Shown: piece by piece, positions 15,271-24,128 of the stretch
Layout of the letters: each line of letters begins with the position of its first letter
Position numbering within the stretch: position 1 is the stretch's first letter
Origin: Melioribacteraceae bacterium
GTDB lineage: Bacteria > Bacteroidota > Ignavibacteria > Ignavibacteriales > Melioribacteraceae
Assembly: GCA_023230485.1 (NCBI GenBank)
Contig: JALNXG010000056.1
Span: forward strand, 1 to 26,356
DNA length: 26,356 bases
Reading direction: 5' to 3'
The notes under the pieces: model-generated
Database searches by the model: none
What the model saw: only the letters and a program-made list of their open reading frames with translations
What the model was told of the DNA's origin: nothing
Program-made: the position numbers and the translations under genes

Positions 15271-16401
15271 TTGAAAGAAATTGCTTTATATATTCATATT
15301 CCATTCTGCGACCATAAATGTATCTATTGCGATTTTTATTCCATTACGAATTATACGAACGAATCAAACTACCTCAAAGCAATCTCACAAGAAATTAATC
15401 ATTACGGAAATCTTAATTCAGAAGATAAGAAAGTTATTTCGGTATTCTTCGGCGGGGGCACTCCATCTTTTATGTCGCCCGAATATATCGGCACTATTCT
15501 AAATGAACTAATGAGATATTTCCATTTTGCTTATGATATTGAAATCACACTCGAAACCAATCCCGGAACTGTCGATAAAAAGAAGCTAATTCAATTTAGA
15601 AATATCGGAATCAATCGATTAAGCGTGGGGATACAATCATTCATTGAAGAGGAATTAAAATTCCTTACACGTATTCACGATGCCGATACCGCTCGAAGAA
15701 CTATAATAGAAGCAAAGGAGGCGGGGTTCGATAATATTAATCTCGATCTAATATTTAATCTTCCAAAACAATCAAAAGAAAATTGGCTTTATAATTTAGA
15801 TGAGGCAATGAAGCTTCCAATTACTCATATATCTGCATATAGCTTGATTTTAGAAGCGGGTACTATATTAAACAAAATGGTTTTAGATGGGAAAGTGGAG
15901 ATGCAAGATGAGGATTATGATGCAGAGCTTTATGAAATAACAATTAAGTATCTGGAAGGAAAAGGATTCAGACAGTATGAAGTTTCCAACTTTGCTTTAC
16001 CCGGATTCGAGTGCGTTCATAATAATGCGTATTGGGGAAGTAAGGATTATATCGGATTCGGTACTTCGGCTCATTCATATCTAAATAGTAAAAGATGGTG
16101 GAACTATTCTTCACTAAATCTTTATATAGAAGCTATGAATAAAAAGGGAATTGGAGTAGCAGGGAGCGAATTGATTTCTATGGAACAGCAACTTGAAGAA
16201 TATGTAATGCTCTCGCTTAGGAGCAGTGGAATTAGTTTATCTGAATTAGAAAAAAGATTTGGTGGAGAGTGGTTTAATAAAAATGAAATACTTCTAAATC
16301 AATTAGTGAATAGTAATTATCTCCGAAAGGATGCCGGAATAGTAAAATTAACTGCATCAGGTTATGCAATTTGTGATGAAATATTGAAAAATTTTGATTA
16401 G
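15271..16401 (+). CDS. hemW: HemW, radical SAM heme chaperone
   Basis: HemW is a coproporphyrinogen oxidase-like radical SAM protein that binds heme and is thought to deliver it to respiratory enzymes; it does not itself make heme. The 4Fe-4S motif is C13-x3-C17-x2-C20 in YIHIPFCDHKCIYCDF, followed by FGGGTPSFM, ETNPGT, the RLSVGIQSF strand, and HNNAYW, which is typical of HemW. The C-terminal HemN_C-like domain is present (about 300-376). I place the start at TTG 15271 (376 residues, MKEIALYIHIPFC), because AGGA at 15259-15262 is well spaced for it and relatives begin at this point; a GTG at 15250 would add seven residues and lies just behind the terminator's T-run. Confidence 0.93.
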   Translation: MKEIALYIHIPFCDHKCIYCDFYSITNYTNESNYLKAISQEINHYGNLNSEDKKVISVFFGGGTPSFMSPEYIGTILNELMRYFHFAYDIEITLETNPGTVDKKKLIQFRNIGINRLSVGIQSFIEEELKFLTRIHDADTARRTIIEAKEAGFDNINLDLIFNLPKQSKENWLYNLDEAMKLPITHISAYSLILEAGTILNKMVLDGKVEMQDEDYDAELYEITIKYLEGKGFRQYEVSNFALPGFECVHNNAYWGSKDYIGFGTSAHSYLNSKRWWNYSSLNLYIEAMNKKGIGVAGSELISMEQQLEEYVMLSLRSSGISLSELEKRFGGEWFNKNEILLNQLVNSNYLRKDAGIVKLTASGYAICDEILKNFD

Positions 16402-16416
16402 CTTGCATTCAAATTA

Positions 16417-17157
16417 ATGAGAGATTATATGGAAAGATATAGAGACATAGCACCTGTTTCAATTTTGTCATTAACAATTCTTTTATCTGTGGTCATTCTT
16501 GCTTTTGTGTGGAAATCGGCAAAATCAGCCGAACAGACAATTACTGTTACAGGATCGGCTAAGAAAACAATTACTTCGGATCTCGGAATACAGAGATTAT
16601 CAATTCAGGTTGTTTCATTCGATCGTAAATCTGCTTATCAGCAATTAGTTGCGCAAGCTCCTACTCTGATTTCTTTTCTCGAAAAGAAAGGAATAAAAAA
16701 AGAACAGGTGGAGATGTTCCCAATTAATGGATACGCAGTAAATAAAATGAATGAGACCGGTTATCCAACAAATGAAGTTTCTCATTATGTTTATAGCCAG
16801 CGGTTCGAGATACAAGATAGTGATGTTAATAAAATAAAAGAATTATCGTTACTATTAGTCTCTCTTGTGGAAAATGGTCTTGATATCCAAGTGGATTCAC
16901 CTGAATATTTATATTCGAAGATTGATGATGAAAAGGTCGTAATACAAGCTGAAGCGGCTAAAAATGCTATGGAAAGGGCACAAAAAGTGGCTGAATCCAC
17001 CGGCAGAGATCTTGGTCCGCTTCGTAATGCAAGGATGGGTGTTATCCAGATTACTCCACCAAATTCCAATATGGTTTCAGATTATGGAATGAATGATAAT
17101 ACTTCGATCGTCAAAGAAATTAATGCAGTAGTATCGGCATCATTCGAAATAGACTAA
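16417..17157 (+). CDS. membrane-anchored SIMPL-domain (DUF541) protein
   Basis: A single membrane helix (about residues 13-33, VSILSLTILLSVVILAFVW) anchors a SIMPL/DUF541 domain (about 40-246) that begins with TITVTGSAKKTITSDLG and ends VVSASFEID. It is probably held in the inner membrane and faces the periplasm. The family (YggE, BP26) forms large rings; its role is poorly defined and has been linked to oxidative stress. ATG 16417 lies 15 bases after the hemW stop; an ATG at 16429 is equally possible, and neither changes the membrane helix. It may be cotranscribed with hemW. Confidence 0.85.
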   Translation: MRDYMERYRDIAPVSILSLTILLSVVILAFVWKSAKSAEQTITVTGSAKKTITSDLGIQRLSIQVVSFDRKSAYQQLVAQAPTLISFLEKKGIKKEQVEMFPINGYAVNKMNETGYPTNEVSHYVYSQRFEIQDSDVNKIKELSLLLVSLVENGLDIQVDSPEYLYSKIDDEKVVIQAEAAKNAMERAQKVAESTGRDLGPLRNARMGVIQITPPNSNMVSDYGMNDNTSIVKEINAVVSASFEID

Positions 17158-17178
17158 TAATAATGAATATTTAAATAT

Positions 17179-17207
17179 TTGCTAATTTGCCTTCAATTAA
17201 CTATATT
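17179..17207 (+). promoter_or_regulatory. predicted promoter of the rimP-nusA-infB operon
   Basis: TTGCTA (17179-17184), 17 bp, then TATATT (17202-17207), the same -10 as the tRNA promoter. The predicted start is near 17214, giving a leader of about 40 bases that contains the hairpin at 17219-17239. It would serve the whole downstream translation cluster. Confidence 0.5.
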
Positions 17208-17218
17208 AATATGTCTCT

Positions 17219-17242
17219 AATCGCCCTTCTTGGGCGATTTTT
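17219..17242 (+). terminator. terminator-like hairpin just before rimP
   Basis: AATCGCCC (17219-17226) pairs perfectly with 17232-17239 over a 5-base loop and is followed by a short T-run. It can end the SIMPL transcript, but it also lies inside the predicted rimP leader, only 11 bases before the rimP ATG. It could act as attenuator, 5' stabiliser or ribosome-site control. Confidence 0.6.
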
Positions 17243-17253
17243 GTATATAAACT

Positions 17254-17700
17254 ATGAGTAAAAATATTATAACAACAGAAATAGAAAAATTAGTTACTTC
17301 CTTAGGATTTCTTCCGATAGAAGTTAATTTTCGAGGTGATTCAAAACTACAGATAGTAGAAGTGTTTCTCGATAATGAAGTGGGTGTAACTTCTGAGGAT
17401 TGCTCGGCAATCGCAAGAGCAATTAACGAACTCATTGAGCAGAATGATTTAATAGAATCGCAGTATCGCCTTGATGTATCTTCCCCCGGAGTAGATCGAC
17501 CTCTTAAGTTTTTAGCTCAATACAAGAAACATTTGAATAGAAAATTAGAGATTGAATATAACCACGAAGGGATTTCTAAAAAACTTACCGGACTGTTTAT
17601 TGAATTAAATAATGATGAGCTAACAATAAAAGAAAAGAAAGACCTTTATTTTATTAAGTTCAGTGATATAACAAAAGCGAAAGTATTAATTAGTTTTTAA
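17254..17700 (+). CDS. rimP: ribosome maturation factor RimP
   Basis: RimP binds the free 30S subunit and helps its late assembly. The 148-residue protein has the two expected domains: an N-terminal alpha/beta part (about 1-80, LGFLPIEVNFRGDSKLQIVEVFLD, CSAIARAINELIEQ, and the family motif YRLDVSSPGVDRPL at about 74-87) and a C-terminal SH3-like barrel (about 88-148). It opens the conserved rimP-nusA-infB cluster and ends 15 bases before nusA. No good ribosome site precedes the ATG, and the hairpin lies directly upstream. Confidence 0.93.
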   Translation: MSKNIITTEIEKLVTSLGFLPIEVNFRGDSKLQIVEVFLDNEVGVTSEDCSAIARAINELIEQNDLIESQYRLDVSSPGVDRPLKFLAQYKKHLNRKLEIEYNHEGISKKLTGLFIELNNDELTIKEKKDLYFIKFSDITKAKVLISF

Positions 17701-17715
17701 TTATGGAGAAAATAA

Positions 17716-18960
17716 ATGAATAGTGAGATTGTAGAATCCTTTTCGCAGATGGTGCGCGAAAAAAGTGTCGATAAGGATATGCTTGCCGGCATTATTGAAG
17801 AAATTTTCGGGATTCTGGTTAAGAAGAAATATGGCGAGGATGCTAATTTTAGTGTCGTTGTGAATATGGATAAGGGGGATATTGAAATATTTCTTGAGAG
17901 AGAAATTGTAGAATCAGTGGAAGACCCTAATCTTCAGGTTACTATCGATGAAGTAAATGAAAAAGGAAATGAAGATGAATTAGAAGTCGGAGACGATTTT
18001 GTAGAAAAAATTGAACTTTCGCATTTCGGAAGAAGACTTATTAATCTTGCTCGTCAAAACCTTAGCCAGAAAATTAGAGAAATTGAAAAAGAACTTGTAC
18101 TCAATGAATATAAAGAAATGCTTGGCGAAATAGTTGTCGGAGATATTTATCAGGTAAGAAGAAATGACGTACTTGTAAACCATAATAAAAATGAATTGAA
18201 TTTGCCTCGATTAGAGCAGATACCTAAAGAGAAATATAGAAAAGGGGATACAATTAGAGCGGTTGTAAAAGAAGTAAAAAGTACGCCTAATGGACCATTA
18301 ATCTTAATCTCGAGAGCAGATAATTTATTCCTAAGAAGATTATTTGAAATTGAAATTCCCGAAATATATGATGGTGTAATCGAGATAAAAAGAATTGCAC
18401 GCGAACCGGGCGAAAGAGCTAAGGTTGCTGTTGAATCTCACGATAGTAGAATTGATGCTGTCGGTGCTTGCGTTGGTATGAAGGGAGTAAGAATTCATGC
18501 TATCGTACGCGAATTGAATAACGAAAATATTGATGTTATCAATCATTCTGACGATCCATTTGTTTTTATTCAACGCGCTTTGTTACCTGCCAAATTAAAA
18601 CAGATTGAGATTGATGAAGAAAATAAAAAATGCACTGTCTTTGCTGATAGTGATCAGGTTTCTTTGATTGTGGGAAGAAGCGGAGTTAATATTCGTTTAG
18701 CAATTAAGCTTACTGGATATGAAATAGAAGTTATCCGTGAAGAAAAACCATTTGAAGAGTATGAAGAAGATATTGAGTTAGTAGAATTAAGAGAAGAGCT
18801 TGGCGAATTTGTAGATATTTTAATTAATAATAGATTTGATACAGCTGTAGAAGTGTTATCGGCGGGTGTTGAAAAACTAAAAGAAATAGAAGGAATTGAC
18901 GAACAAAAAGCTAATGAAATAATTGAAATCCTAAAGAACCAATTTGAAGAAGAAGAATAA
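17716..18960 (+). CDS. nusA: transcription elongation/termination factor NusA
   Basis: NusA binds RNA polymerase, promotes pausing and takes part in termination and antitermination. Domains in order: an N-terminal polymerase-binding domain (about 1-125), S1 (about 130-200, VGDIYQVRRNDVLVNH), KH1 (about 225-290; REPGERAKVAVES, GACVGMKGVRIHAI) and KH2 (about 300-350; SLIVGRSGVNIRLAIKLTGY). A single short helix-hairpin-helix segment (about 370-410) ends the protein. At 414 residues it lacks the two acidic repeats of E. coli NusA (495), as is common outside Proteobacteria. TGGAG precedes the ATG. It ends 26 bp before infB. Confidence 0.97.
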   Translation: MNSEIVESFSQMVREKSVDKDMLAGIIEEIFGILVKKKYGEDANFSVVVNMDKGDIEIFLEREIVESVEDPNLQVTIDEVNEKGNEDELEVGDDFVEKIELSHFGRRLINLARQNLSQKIREIEKELVLNEYKEMLGEIVVGDIYQVRRNDVLVNHNKNELNLPRLEQIPKEKYRKGDTIRAVVKEVKSTPNGPLILISRADNLFLRRLFEIEIPEIYDGVIEIKRIAREPGERAKVAVESHDSRIDAVGACVGMKGVRIHAIVRELNNENIDVINHSDDPFVFIQRALLPAKLKQIEIDEENKKCTVFADSDQVSLIVGRSGVNIRLAIKLTGYEIEVIREEKPFEEYEEDIELVELREELGEFVDILINNRFDTAVEVLSAGVEKLKEIEGIDEQKANEIIEILKNQFEEEE

Positions 18961-18986
18961 TCATAACACTTTAACCGGAATTAAAA

Positions 18987-21806
18987 ATGTCAGAAGCAGC
19001 AAAAAATAAAAAATTAAAAATCTACAAATTAGCAGCAGAGTATAATCTTTCGTCTGAATCGATTATTGATCATTTAGTGAAAAAAGGTTTTGAAATTAAA
19101 AATCACATGACAACAATATCAGATGAGATGCTTGCCGAAATAAATTCGCATTTCAAGAAAGATATCGAAAAGCAAGAAAAACATAAAAAGAAGATTGACG
19201 ATTATAAAAAGAAAGTCGATAGAGCAGAACCCATAGAAAGGAAGCAAGAAGAACTTCCTCCAGCTCCTGCTGCTGAACCGGAACCGGTTAAAGAAGAAGC
19301 GTCTGATGATGTGGAAGAAACAATTTCAGAACCAGTCATTGATAAAAAAATAGAAATTATAGAAGAATCTCCTGTAATTGAGACTTCGGATACAATTGAA
19401 ATCGAAGAAACAGAAATAAAATCAGAAACTGAACCGAAGGAAGCAAATGCTCCGGAAGCAGAGATTGAATCTAAAGAAATCAAAGAAAATGTAGTTCCGG
19501 TAGAGAATGAAATTTCGGTAATTGAAGAAGAAGCTGAACCAATCGAAAGTCAACAAACTCCTAAAGCTCCCGAAACAGTTGAACCGATAAAATCTTTTAG
19601 AACAAAAGCTGAGATTGAATTAGATACCCGTAAGAAAGGATTGACAATTGTAGGTAAAATTGATCTCAATCGAAAACGTAAAGATGATAGAGGTGCTAGA
19701 CCAGATCAACAAAAACAAGACGGCAATAAAACTACTCAACCGAATAGCAATATAGTAACTAAAAAAGTGGGTGAAGTAGAATCAGAAGCTGATAAAAAGA
19801 AAAAGAAAAAAGTTCTTAAAGCAAAGAAAAAAACTAAGACGGGCGATGAGCCGGCAGATCCGATTGTAGCCAAGAAGAAGAAGAAAATTAAAAAATTGGA
19901 AGTCGATAAAAGAGAAGTAGAAGAAGCTATCAAACGTACAATGCTTAGTATCGATGAATCTGCTATGGGCGAAAGAGCTAATGCGAGAAAGAAAAAACGC
20001 AAAGAGAAAGCTGACATTCAGGAAAAAATTCAAGAGCAGAAAGAAATAGAGAAATTTACTCTAAAAGTAACTGAGTTCATATCAGTTAATGAATTAGCTA
20101 ATATGATGAAAGTTCCGGTTACCGATGTTATCCAAAAATGTCTCGGATTAGGTATAATGGTTTCAATTAATCAACGTCTTGATATTGATACTATTACATT
20201 AGTAGCTGATGAATTTGAATTTAATATAGAACTTCAGGAAGAATTTCATACTGATATAGATGTAGATGAAGATGATGCACCTGAAACATTAAAGCCGCGT
20301 CCGGCAGTTGTTACAATCATGGGACACGTAGATCATGGTAAAACATCACTTTTGGATTATATAAGAAGGGAAAATGTAGTAGCAGGCGAATCAGGTGGAA
20401 TTACACAGCATATCGGTGCTTATAAAGTAATTATACAAGATGGAAGAGAGATTGCATTCTTAGATACACCGGGTCACGAAGCATTTACAGCAATGCGTGC
20501 TCGTGGTGCTAAGGTTACAGATATAGTTGTATTAATTGTAGCGGCTGATGATGCAGTAATGCCTCAAACGGTGGAAGCAATTAATCATGCTCAAGCTGCT
20601 AATGTGCCGATTATTATCGCAATTAATAAAATAGATAAGCCAAATTCTAATATTGAAAAAATCAGACAGCAATTAGCTGATAGAAATGTATTAGTAGAAG
20701 AATGGGGTGGTAAATATCAGTGCGTGGAAATCTCTGCTAAAACCGGTTTGAATGTCGAACTTCTTTTAGAAAAACTTGTTCTCGAAGCTGAACTTCTAGA
20801 ACTCAAAGCAAACCCTGACAGAGAGGCACGCGGAACAATTATTGAATCTCAATTGGATAAAGGTCGTGGTATAACTGCAACGGTACTCGTTCAAAAAGGT
20901 ACATTAAGAATTGGTGATCCATTTGTAGCCGGAGTAGTTCATGGTCGTGTCCGTGCAATGTTTGATGAAAGAAATAATAAAGTAGCAGAAGCGGGACCAT
21001 CGACACCTGTATTGGTGCTCGGATTTGAAAGTGCACCTCAAGCAGGTGATACATTTATTAGTGTAGAATCTGAAAGAGTTGCCCGTGAAGTTGCAATTAA
21101 ACGTTCGCAGGTAAAACGAGAGCAGGATCATAAACAAGTTAAATTAATTACATTAGATGAAATTGCAAATCAGATTAGTATCGGTGGCGTAAAAGAATTA
21201 CCACTTATAGTAAAAGGTGATGTGGATGGTTCTATCGAAGCATTATCCGATTCATTTATGAAGATTGCAAATAAAGAAGTAAATGTTCGCGTGATTCATA
21301 AAGGCGTTGGTGCAATTAGTGAAGGAGACGTTCTTCTTGCTGCTGCATCTAATGCGATTATTATTGGTTTTCATGTAAGACCAAACGTAAATGCGCGTAA
21401 ACTTGCCGAAACTCAAAAAGTAGATATTAGATTATATAACGTAATTTATGACGCTATTAATGAAGTTAGATCGGCAATCGAAGGTATGCTTTCTCCTACT
21501 CTTTCAGAAGAGATGGTTGCGACAGTAGAAGTAAGGCAAACTTTCAAAGTACCGAAAGCTGGCACTATCGCAGGTTGTTATGTTACAGATGGTAAGATCA
21601 CGAGACTGAATAAAATACGACTTATCAGAGATGGTATTGTGATTTATGAAGGCGATTTAAGTACATTGAAAAGATTTAAAGATGACGTTAAAGAAGTTGA
21701 TGCAGGTTACGAATGCGGTTTGAGTATTGCTAGCTTTAATGATATTAAAGTTGGTGATATAATTGAAGCATATAAAATTATTGAAACAAAGAAAAAATTA
21801 GTATAA
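18987..21806 (+). CDS. infB: translation initiation factor IF-2
   Basis: IF-2 is the GTPase that brings fMet-tRNA to the 30S subunit and joins the subunits. Residues 1-55 form a first IF2_N domain (IYKLAAEYNLSSESIIDHLV). A long, highly charged, low-complexity linker (about 60-340) has an acidic Glu/Pro-rich first half and a Lys-rich second half with KKKKK runs. A second IF2_N lies near 360-410. The G domain has G1 GHVDHGKT at 446-453, DTPGH at 493-497 and NKID at 547-550; domains II-IV follow. The 939 residues are within the family range for long-linker IF-2. Its stop shares one base with the rbfA start. Confidence 0.98.
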   Translation: MSEAAKNKKLKIYKLAAEYNLSSESIIDHLVKKGFEIKNHMTTISDEMLAEINSHFKKDIEKQEKHKKKIDDYKKKVDRAEPIERKQEELPPAPAAEPEPVKEEASDDVEETISEPVIDKKIEIIEESPVIETSDTIEIEETEIKSETEPKEANAPEAEIESKEIKENVVPVENEISVIEEEAEPIESQQTPKAPETVEPIKSFRTKAEIELDTRKKGLTIVGKIDLNRKRKDDRGARPDQQKQDGNKTTQPNSNIVTKKVGEVESEADKKKKKKVLKAKKKTKTGDEPADPIVAKKKKKIKKLEVDKREVEEAIKRTMLSIDESAMGERANARKKKRKEKADIQEKIQEQKEIEKFTLKVTEFISVNELANMMKVPVTDVIQKCLGLGIMVSINQRLDIDTITLVADEFEFNIELQEEFHTDIDVDEDDAPETLKPRPAVVTIMGHVDHGKTSLLDYIRRENVVAGESGGITQHIGAYKVIIQDGREIAFLDTPGHEAFTAMRARGAKVTDIVVLIVAADDAVMPQTVEAINHAQAANVPIIIAINKIDKPNSNIEKIRQQLADRNVLVEEWGGKYQCVEISAKTGLNVELLLEKLVLEAELLELKANPDREARGTIIESQLDKGRGITATVLVQKGTLRIGDPFVAGVVHGRVRAMFDERNNKVAEAGPSTPVLVLGFESAPQAGDTFISVESERVAREVAIKRSQVKREQDHKQVKLITLDEIANQISIGGVKELPLIVKGDVDGSIEALSDSFMKIANKEVNVRVIHKGVGAISEGDVLLAAASNAIIIGFHVRPNVNARKLAETQKVDIRLYNVIYDAINEVRSAIEGMLSPTLSEEMVATVEVRQTFKVPKAGTIAGCYVTDGKITRLNKIRLIRDGIVIYEGDLSTLKRFKDDVKEVDAGYECGLSIASFNDIKVGDIIEAYKIIETKKKLV

Positions 21807-22162
21807 TGTCACATAGAATAAAGAAAGTAGAAAGTTTTATAAAAGAAGAGCTTAGCTCAATATTTCTTCTTAAAATACAAGATCCAAATATTGGATTATT
21901 GACTATTACGAGTGTGAAAGTTACTCCTGATCTTAAAATAGCGAGGGTTTATCTTTCGGTATTTGAAAAAGAAAAAAGAGCAATGGTTTTAGAAAAAGTT
22001 CATGAAATGAAGGGAAGATTCCGTTCCGAATTAGCTCATAGAATTACTCTTCGATCTGTACCGGATTTGGAATTTTATATTGACGACACTCTTGACTACG
22101 TTGAGAAGATGGAGAATTTATTTAAAGAAATTCATAAAAATGATTCTAAGAACGAAGACTGA
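21806..22162 (+). CDS. rbfA: ribosome-binding factor A
   Basis: RbfA is a small KH-like protein that binds the 30S subunit, helps process the 16S 5' end and is needed for cold growth. The 118 residues show the family pattern: RIKKVESFIKEELSSIFL at the N-terminus, LLTITSVKVTPDLKIARVYLSVF at 32-54, and VPDLEFYIDDTLDYVEKMENL at the C-terminus. The ATG overlaps the infB stop by one base (TAATG), so translation is coupled. Its 3' end overlaps truB. Confidence 0.95.
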   Translation: MSHRIKKVESFIKEELSSIFLLKIQDPNIGLLTITSVKVTPDLKIARVYLSVFEKEKRAMVLEKVHEMKGRFRSELAHRITLRSVPDLEFYIDDTLDYVEKMENLFKEIHKNDSKNED

Positions 22163-22853
22163 TTTTAGCGATATAGATTTTAATAAGGGAGAAGTTGTAC
22201 TTATTGATAAGGAGAAAGGTTTTACTTCTTTCGATATCGTGCATCGGATTCGCAGATTTTCGAGAGTTAAAAAAGTTGGACATGCCGGCACACTTGATCC
22301 TAGAGCAACAGGATTATTGATTATATGTACCGGTAAGAAAACAAAAGAAATTACAGAATATCAAAATCTCGAAAAGACTTACGAGGGCATTTTTACAATC
22401 GGAAACACTACTCCTTCTTTTGATGCCGAGACCGAATTTGACAGCGACAATTTAGAAGCTGCTGCTAAAATTACTCTCGAAGAGATAGAAGAAGCCAAGA
22501 AAGAATTTCAAGGTGCTATTAATCAAGTTCCGCCAATGTATTCGGCTCTTAAGCTAAACGGTAAAGCACTCTATAAATATGCTCGAAAGGGTGTAACGGT
22601 AGAAAGAGCACCTCGTCCTGTCGAAATTTACTCTTTTGATATTTTGAAGTATGAGTTCCCGGATATTTATTTTGAAATAAAATGCTCGAAAGGTACTTAT
22701 ATAAGAGTAATAGCAAATGATTTAGGTGCAAAGCTTGGATGCGGAGCTTATTTGAAATCTTTAAGACGAACCAAAATTGGCACTTATAATGTATCTGATG
22801 CTTTTGAGGTAGAAGAACTAAAAAAATTACTCATTCCTAATCCTGTTAATTAG
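22140..22853 (+). CDS. truB: tRNA pseudouridine-55 synthase TruB
   Basis: TruB converts U55 in the T-loop of nearly all tRNAs to pseudouridine. From ATG 22140 the protein has 237 residues. VVLIDKEKGFTSFDIVHRIR (19-38) is the family start and GHAGTLDPRATG (48-59) holds the catalytic Asp53; further motifs are PPMYSALKLNGKALYKYAR and CSKGTYIRVIANDLG. I chose ATG 22140 because an upstream ATG at 22080 adds 20 residues unlike TruB that lie wholly inside rbfA. With this start the overlap with rbfA is 23 bp. The C-terminal PUA domain is absent or very short, as in many Bacteroidota-type TruB. Confidence 0.93.
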   Translation: MILRTKTDFSDIDFNKGEVVLIDKEKGFTSFDIVHRIRRFSRVKKVGHAGTLDPRATGLLIICTGKKTKEITEYQNLEKTYEGIFTIGNTTPSFDAETEFDSDNLEAAAKITLEEIEEAKKEFQGAINQVPPMYSALKLNGKALYKYARKGVTVERAPRPVEIYSFDILKYEFPDIYFEIKCSKGTYIRVIANDLGAKLGCGAYLKSLRRTKIGTYNVSDAFEVEELKKLLIPNPVN

Positions 22854-22861
22854 AGTAGTAA

Positions 22862-23785
22862 ATGAATCTATATACAGATTATTCCTTTCTTGATAAGAAC
22901 AAGTCGTATGTTGTTACGGTAGGTACTTTTGATGGAGTTCATATCGGTCATCAGGAAATTTTGACTTCATTAATTGATGAAGCTAAAGTTTTAAATGCGG
23001 ATTCTTTAGTTTTTACATTTGAACCACATCCAAGATCGATTGTATCAAAAAATTTCAATTTGCGATTGTTAACTACTTATTCAGAAAAAGTAGAGCTTTT
23101 TGAAAGTTATGGAATTGAAAATCTTTTCATTGCATCATTCAATGAAGAATTTGCTAAGCTTTCTTTTGAAGATTTTGTAAAAAAATATTTTATTGATAAA
23201 ATCAATACGAAAAAAATTGTTATTGGTTACGATCATCGTTTCGGTAAGGATAGAACCGGAGATGAAATAAACTTAAAGCTTCTTGGAACTAAATATGGAT
23301 TTGATGTAGATTCGATTCCCGCTAAAATAAAGGGAGACGAAATTGTAAGTAGTACTAAGATTCGTTATTATTTAGAAAGTGGCGAAATAAAAAAGGCAAA
23401 TAGTTACTTAAATAGAAATTATAGTATATCCGGAGTGGTGGTTGAAGGTGCAAAAAGAGGAAGAACTTTAGGATATCCCACTGCGAATGTAAATGTAAAA
23501 AATAGTAGTAAGGCAATCCCGGCAGTTGGTGTTTACATAGCATATTCTTTTTTGGAAGGGGAGAAGTTTGCTTCTATTGTAAATATTGGCTTACGTCCAA
23601 CTTTTACGGATAGTCATGAGATTGTAATAGAATCTCATTTACTCGATTTTGGAGAAACTTTTTATGGGAAAGAGATAAAGATAGAATTTATTGATAGATT
23701 AAGGGAGGAAATTAAATTTTCAAAAAAAGAAGAATTAATTTCGCAGCTTAATTTAGATAAAGCAAAAGCAAGAAAATATTTATAA
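22862..23785 (+). CDS. ribF: bifunctional riboflavin kinase / FAD synthetase
   Basis: RibF phosphorylates riboflavin to FMN and then adenylates it to FAD. The N-terminal FAD synthetase domain (about 15-175) has GTFDGVHIGH at 21-30, FEPHPR, GYDHRFGKDRTGD, and SSTKIRYYLESG. The C-terminal kinase domain (about 180-307) has GAKRGRTLGYPTANV near 195-210 and a final LREEIKF helix. At 307 residues it is full length. It starts 8 bases after truB and is followed by a 63-base gap to rpsO. Its position between truB and rpsO is a common arrangement in this cluster. Confidence 0.96.
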   Translation: MNLYTDYSFLDKNKSYVVTVGTFDGVHIGHQEILTSLIDEAKVLNADSLVFTFEPHPRSIVSKNFNLRLLTTYSEKVELFESYGIENLFIASFNEEFAKLSFEDFVKKYFIDKINTKKIVIGYDHRFGKDRTGDEINLKLLGTKYGFDVDSIPAKIKGDEIVSSTKIRYYLESGEIKKANSYLNRNYSISGVVVEGAKRGRTLGYPTANVNVKNSSKAIPAVGVYIAYSFLEGEKFASIVNIGLRPTFTDSHEIVIESHLLDFGETFYGKEIKIEFIDRLREEIKFSKKEELISQLNLDKAKARKYL

Positions 23786-23798
23786 ACAACTAATTGAT

Positions 23799-23815
23799 CC
23801 CGGAATGGTTCTGGG
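23799..23815 (+). promoter_or_regulatory. leader hairpin upstream of rpsO
   Basis: CCCGGAA (23799-23805) pairs with TTCTGGG (23809-23815), including one G-U pair, over a 3-base loop in the 63-base ribF-rpsO gap. It ends 33 bases before the rpsO ATG. It is followed by GTTTAAT rather than a real T-run, so it is a weak terminator at best. S15 often represses its own message through leader structures carrying G-U/G-C pairs, which makes an autoregulatory site possible. Confidence 0.35.
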
Positions 23816-23848
23816 GTTTAATCGTAAAACAAAAAAGGAGTAGTAGAA

Positions 23849-24118
23849 ATGAATTTAACCAAAGAAGAAAAATTGGAATTTGTTAAAAAATTTGGTAAAA
23901 ACGACAAAGATAGCGGCACTGCTGAAGTTCAGATTGCGCTAATTACCGCAAGAATTAACAAATTAACAGGTCACTTTAATGAACACAAAAAAGATCACTC
24001 ATCAAGACGCGGATTGATGCAGTTGGTAGGTAAAAGAAGAAGACTTCTCGATTATTTAATCGATAGAGATATATCGAGATACAGAGCAATAATTCATGAA
24101 CTTAATATTAGAAAATAA
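23849..24118 (+). CDS. rpsO: 30S ribosomal protein S15
   Basis: S15 is a primary 16S rRNA-binding protein of the small-subunit platform. The 89 residues match the usual length; family motifs are DSGTAEVQIALITARINKLT (21-40), HFNEHKKDHSSRRGLMQLVG with the rRNA-contacting His/Asp/Ser residues, and RRRLLDYLIDRD. AAGGAG (23835-23840) is 8 bases from the ATG, much stronger than the sites of the preceding genes, fitting the high demand for a ribosomal protein. It lies 10 bp before pnp; the rpsO-pnp order is widely conserved. Confidence 0.98.
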   Translation: MNLTKEEKLEFVKKFGKNDKDSGTAEVQIALITARINKLTGHFNEHKKDHSSRRGLMQLVGKRRRLLDYLIDRDISRYRAIIHELNIRK

Positions 24119-24128
24119 AGGTAGATAA

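Noticed and set aside
19780..19905. Lys-rich repetitive stretch as a DNA repeat element
   Set aside because: The repetition comes from AAA/AAG lysine codons in the IF-2 linker; the DNA itself is not a regular repeat.
19202..20033. Several minus-strand open frames rich in Ser or Phe opposite infB
   Set aside because: They are by-products of the low-complexity Glu/Lys linker codons of IF-2 on the other strand.
22080..22139. Upstream ATG start for truB inside rbfA
   Set aside because: The extra 20 residues do not resemble TruB and the sequence is fully explained as rbfA coding.
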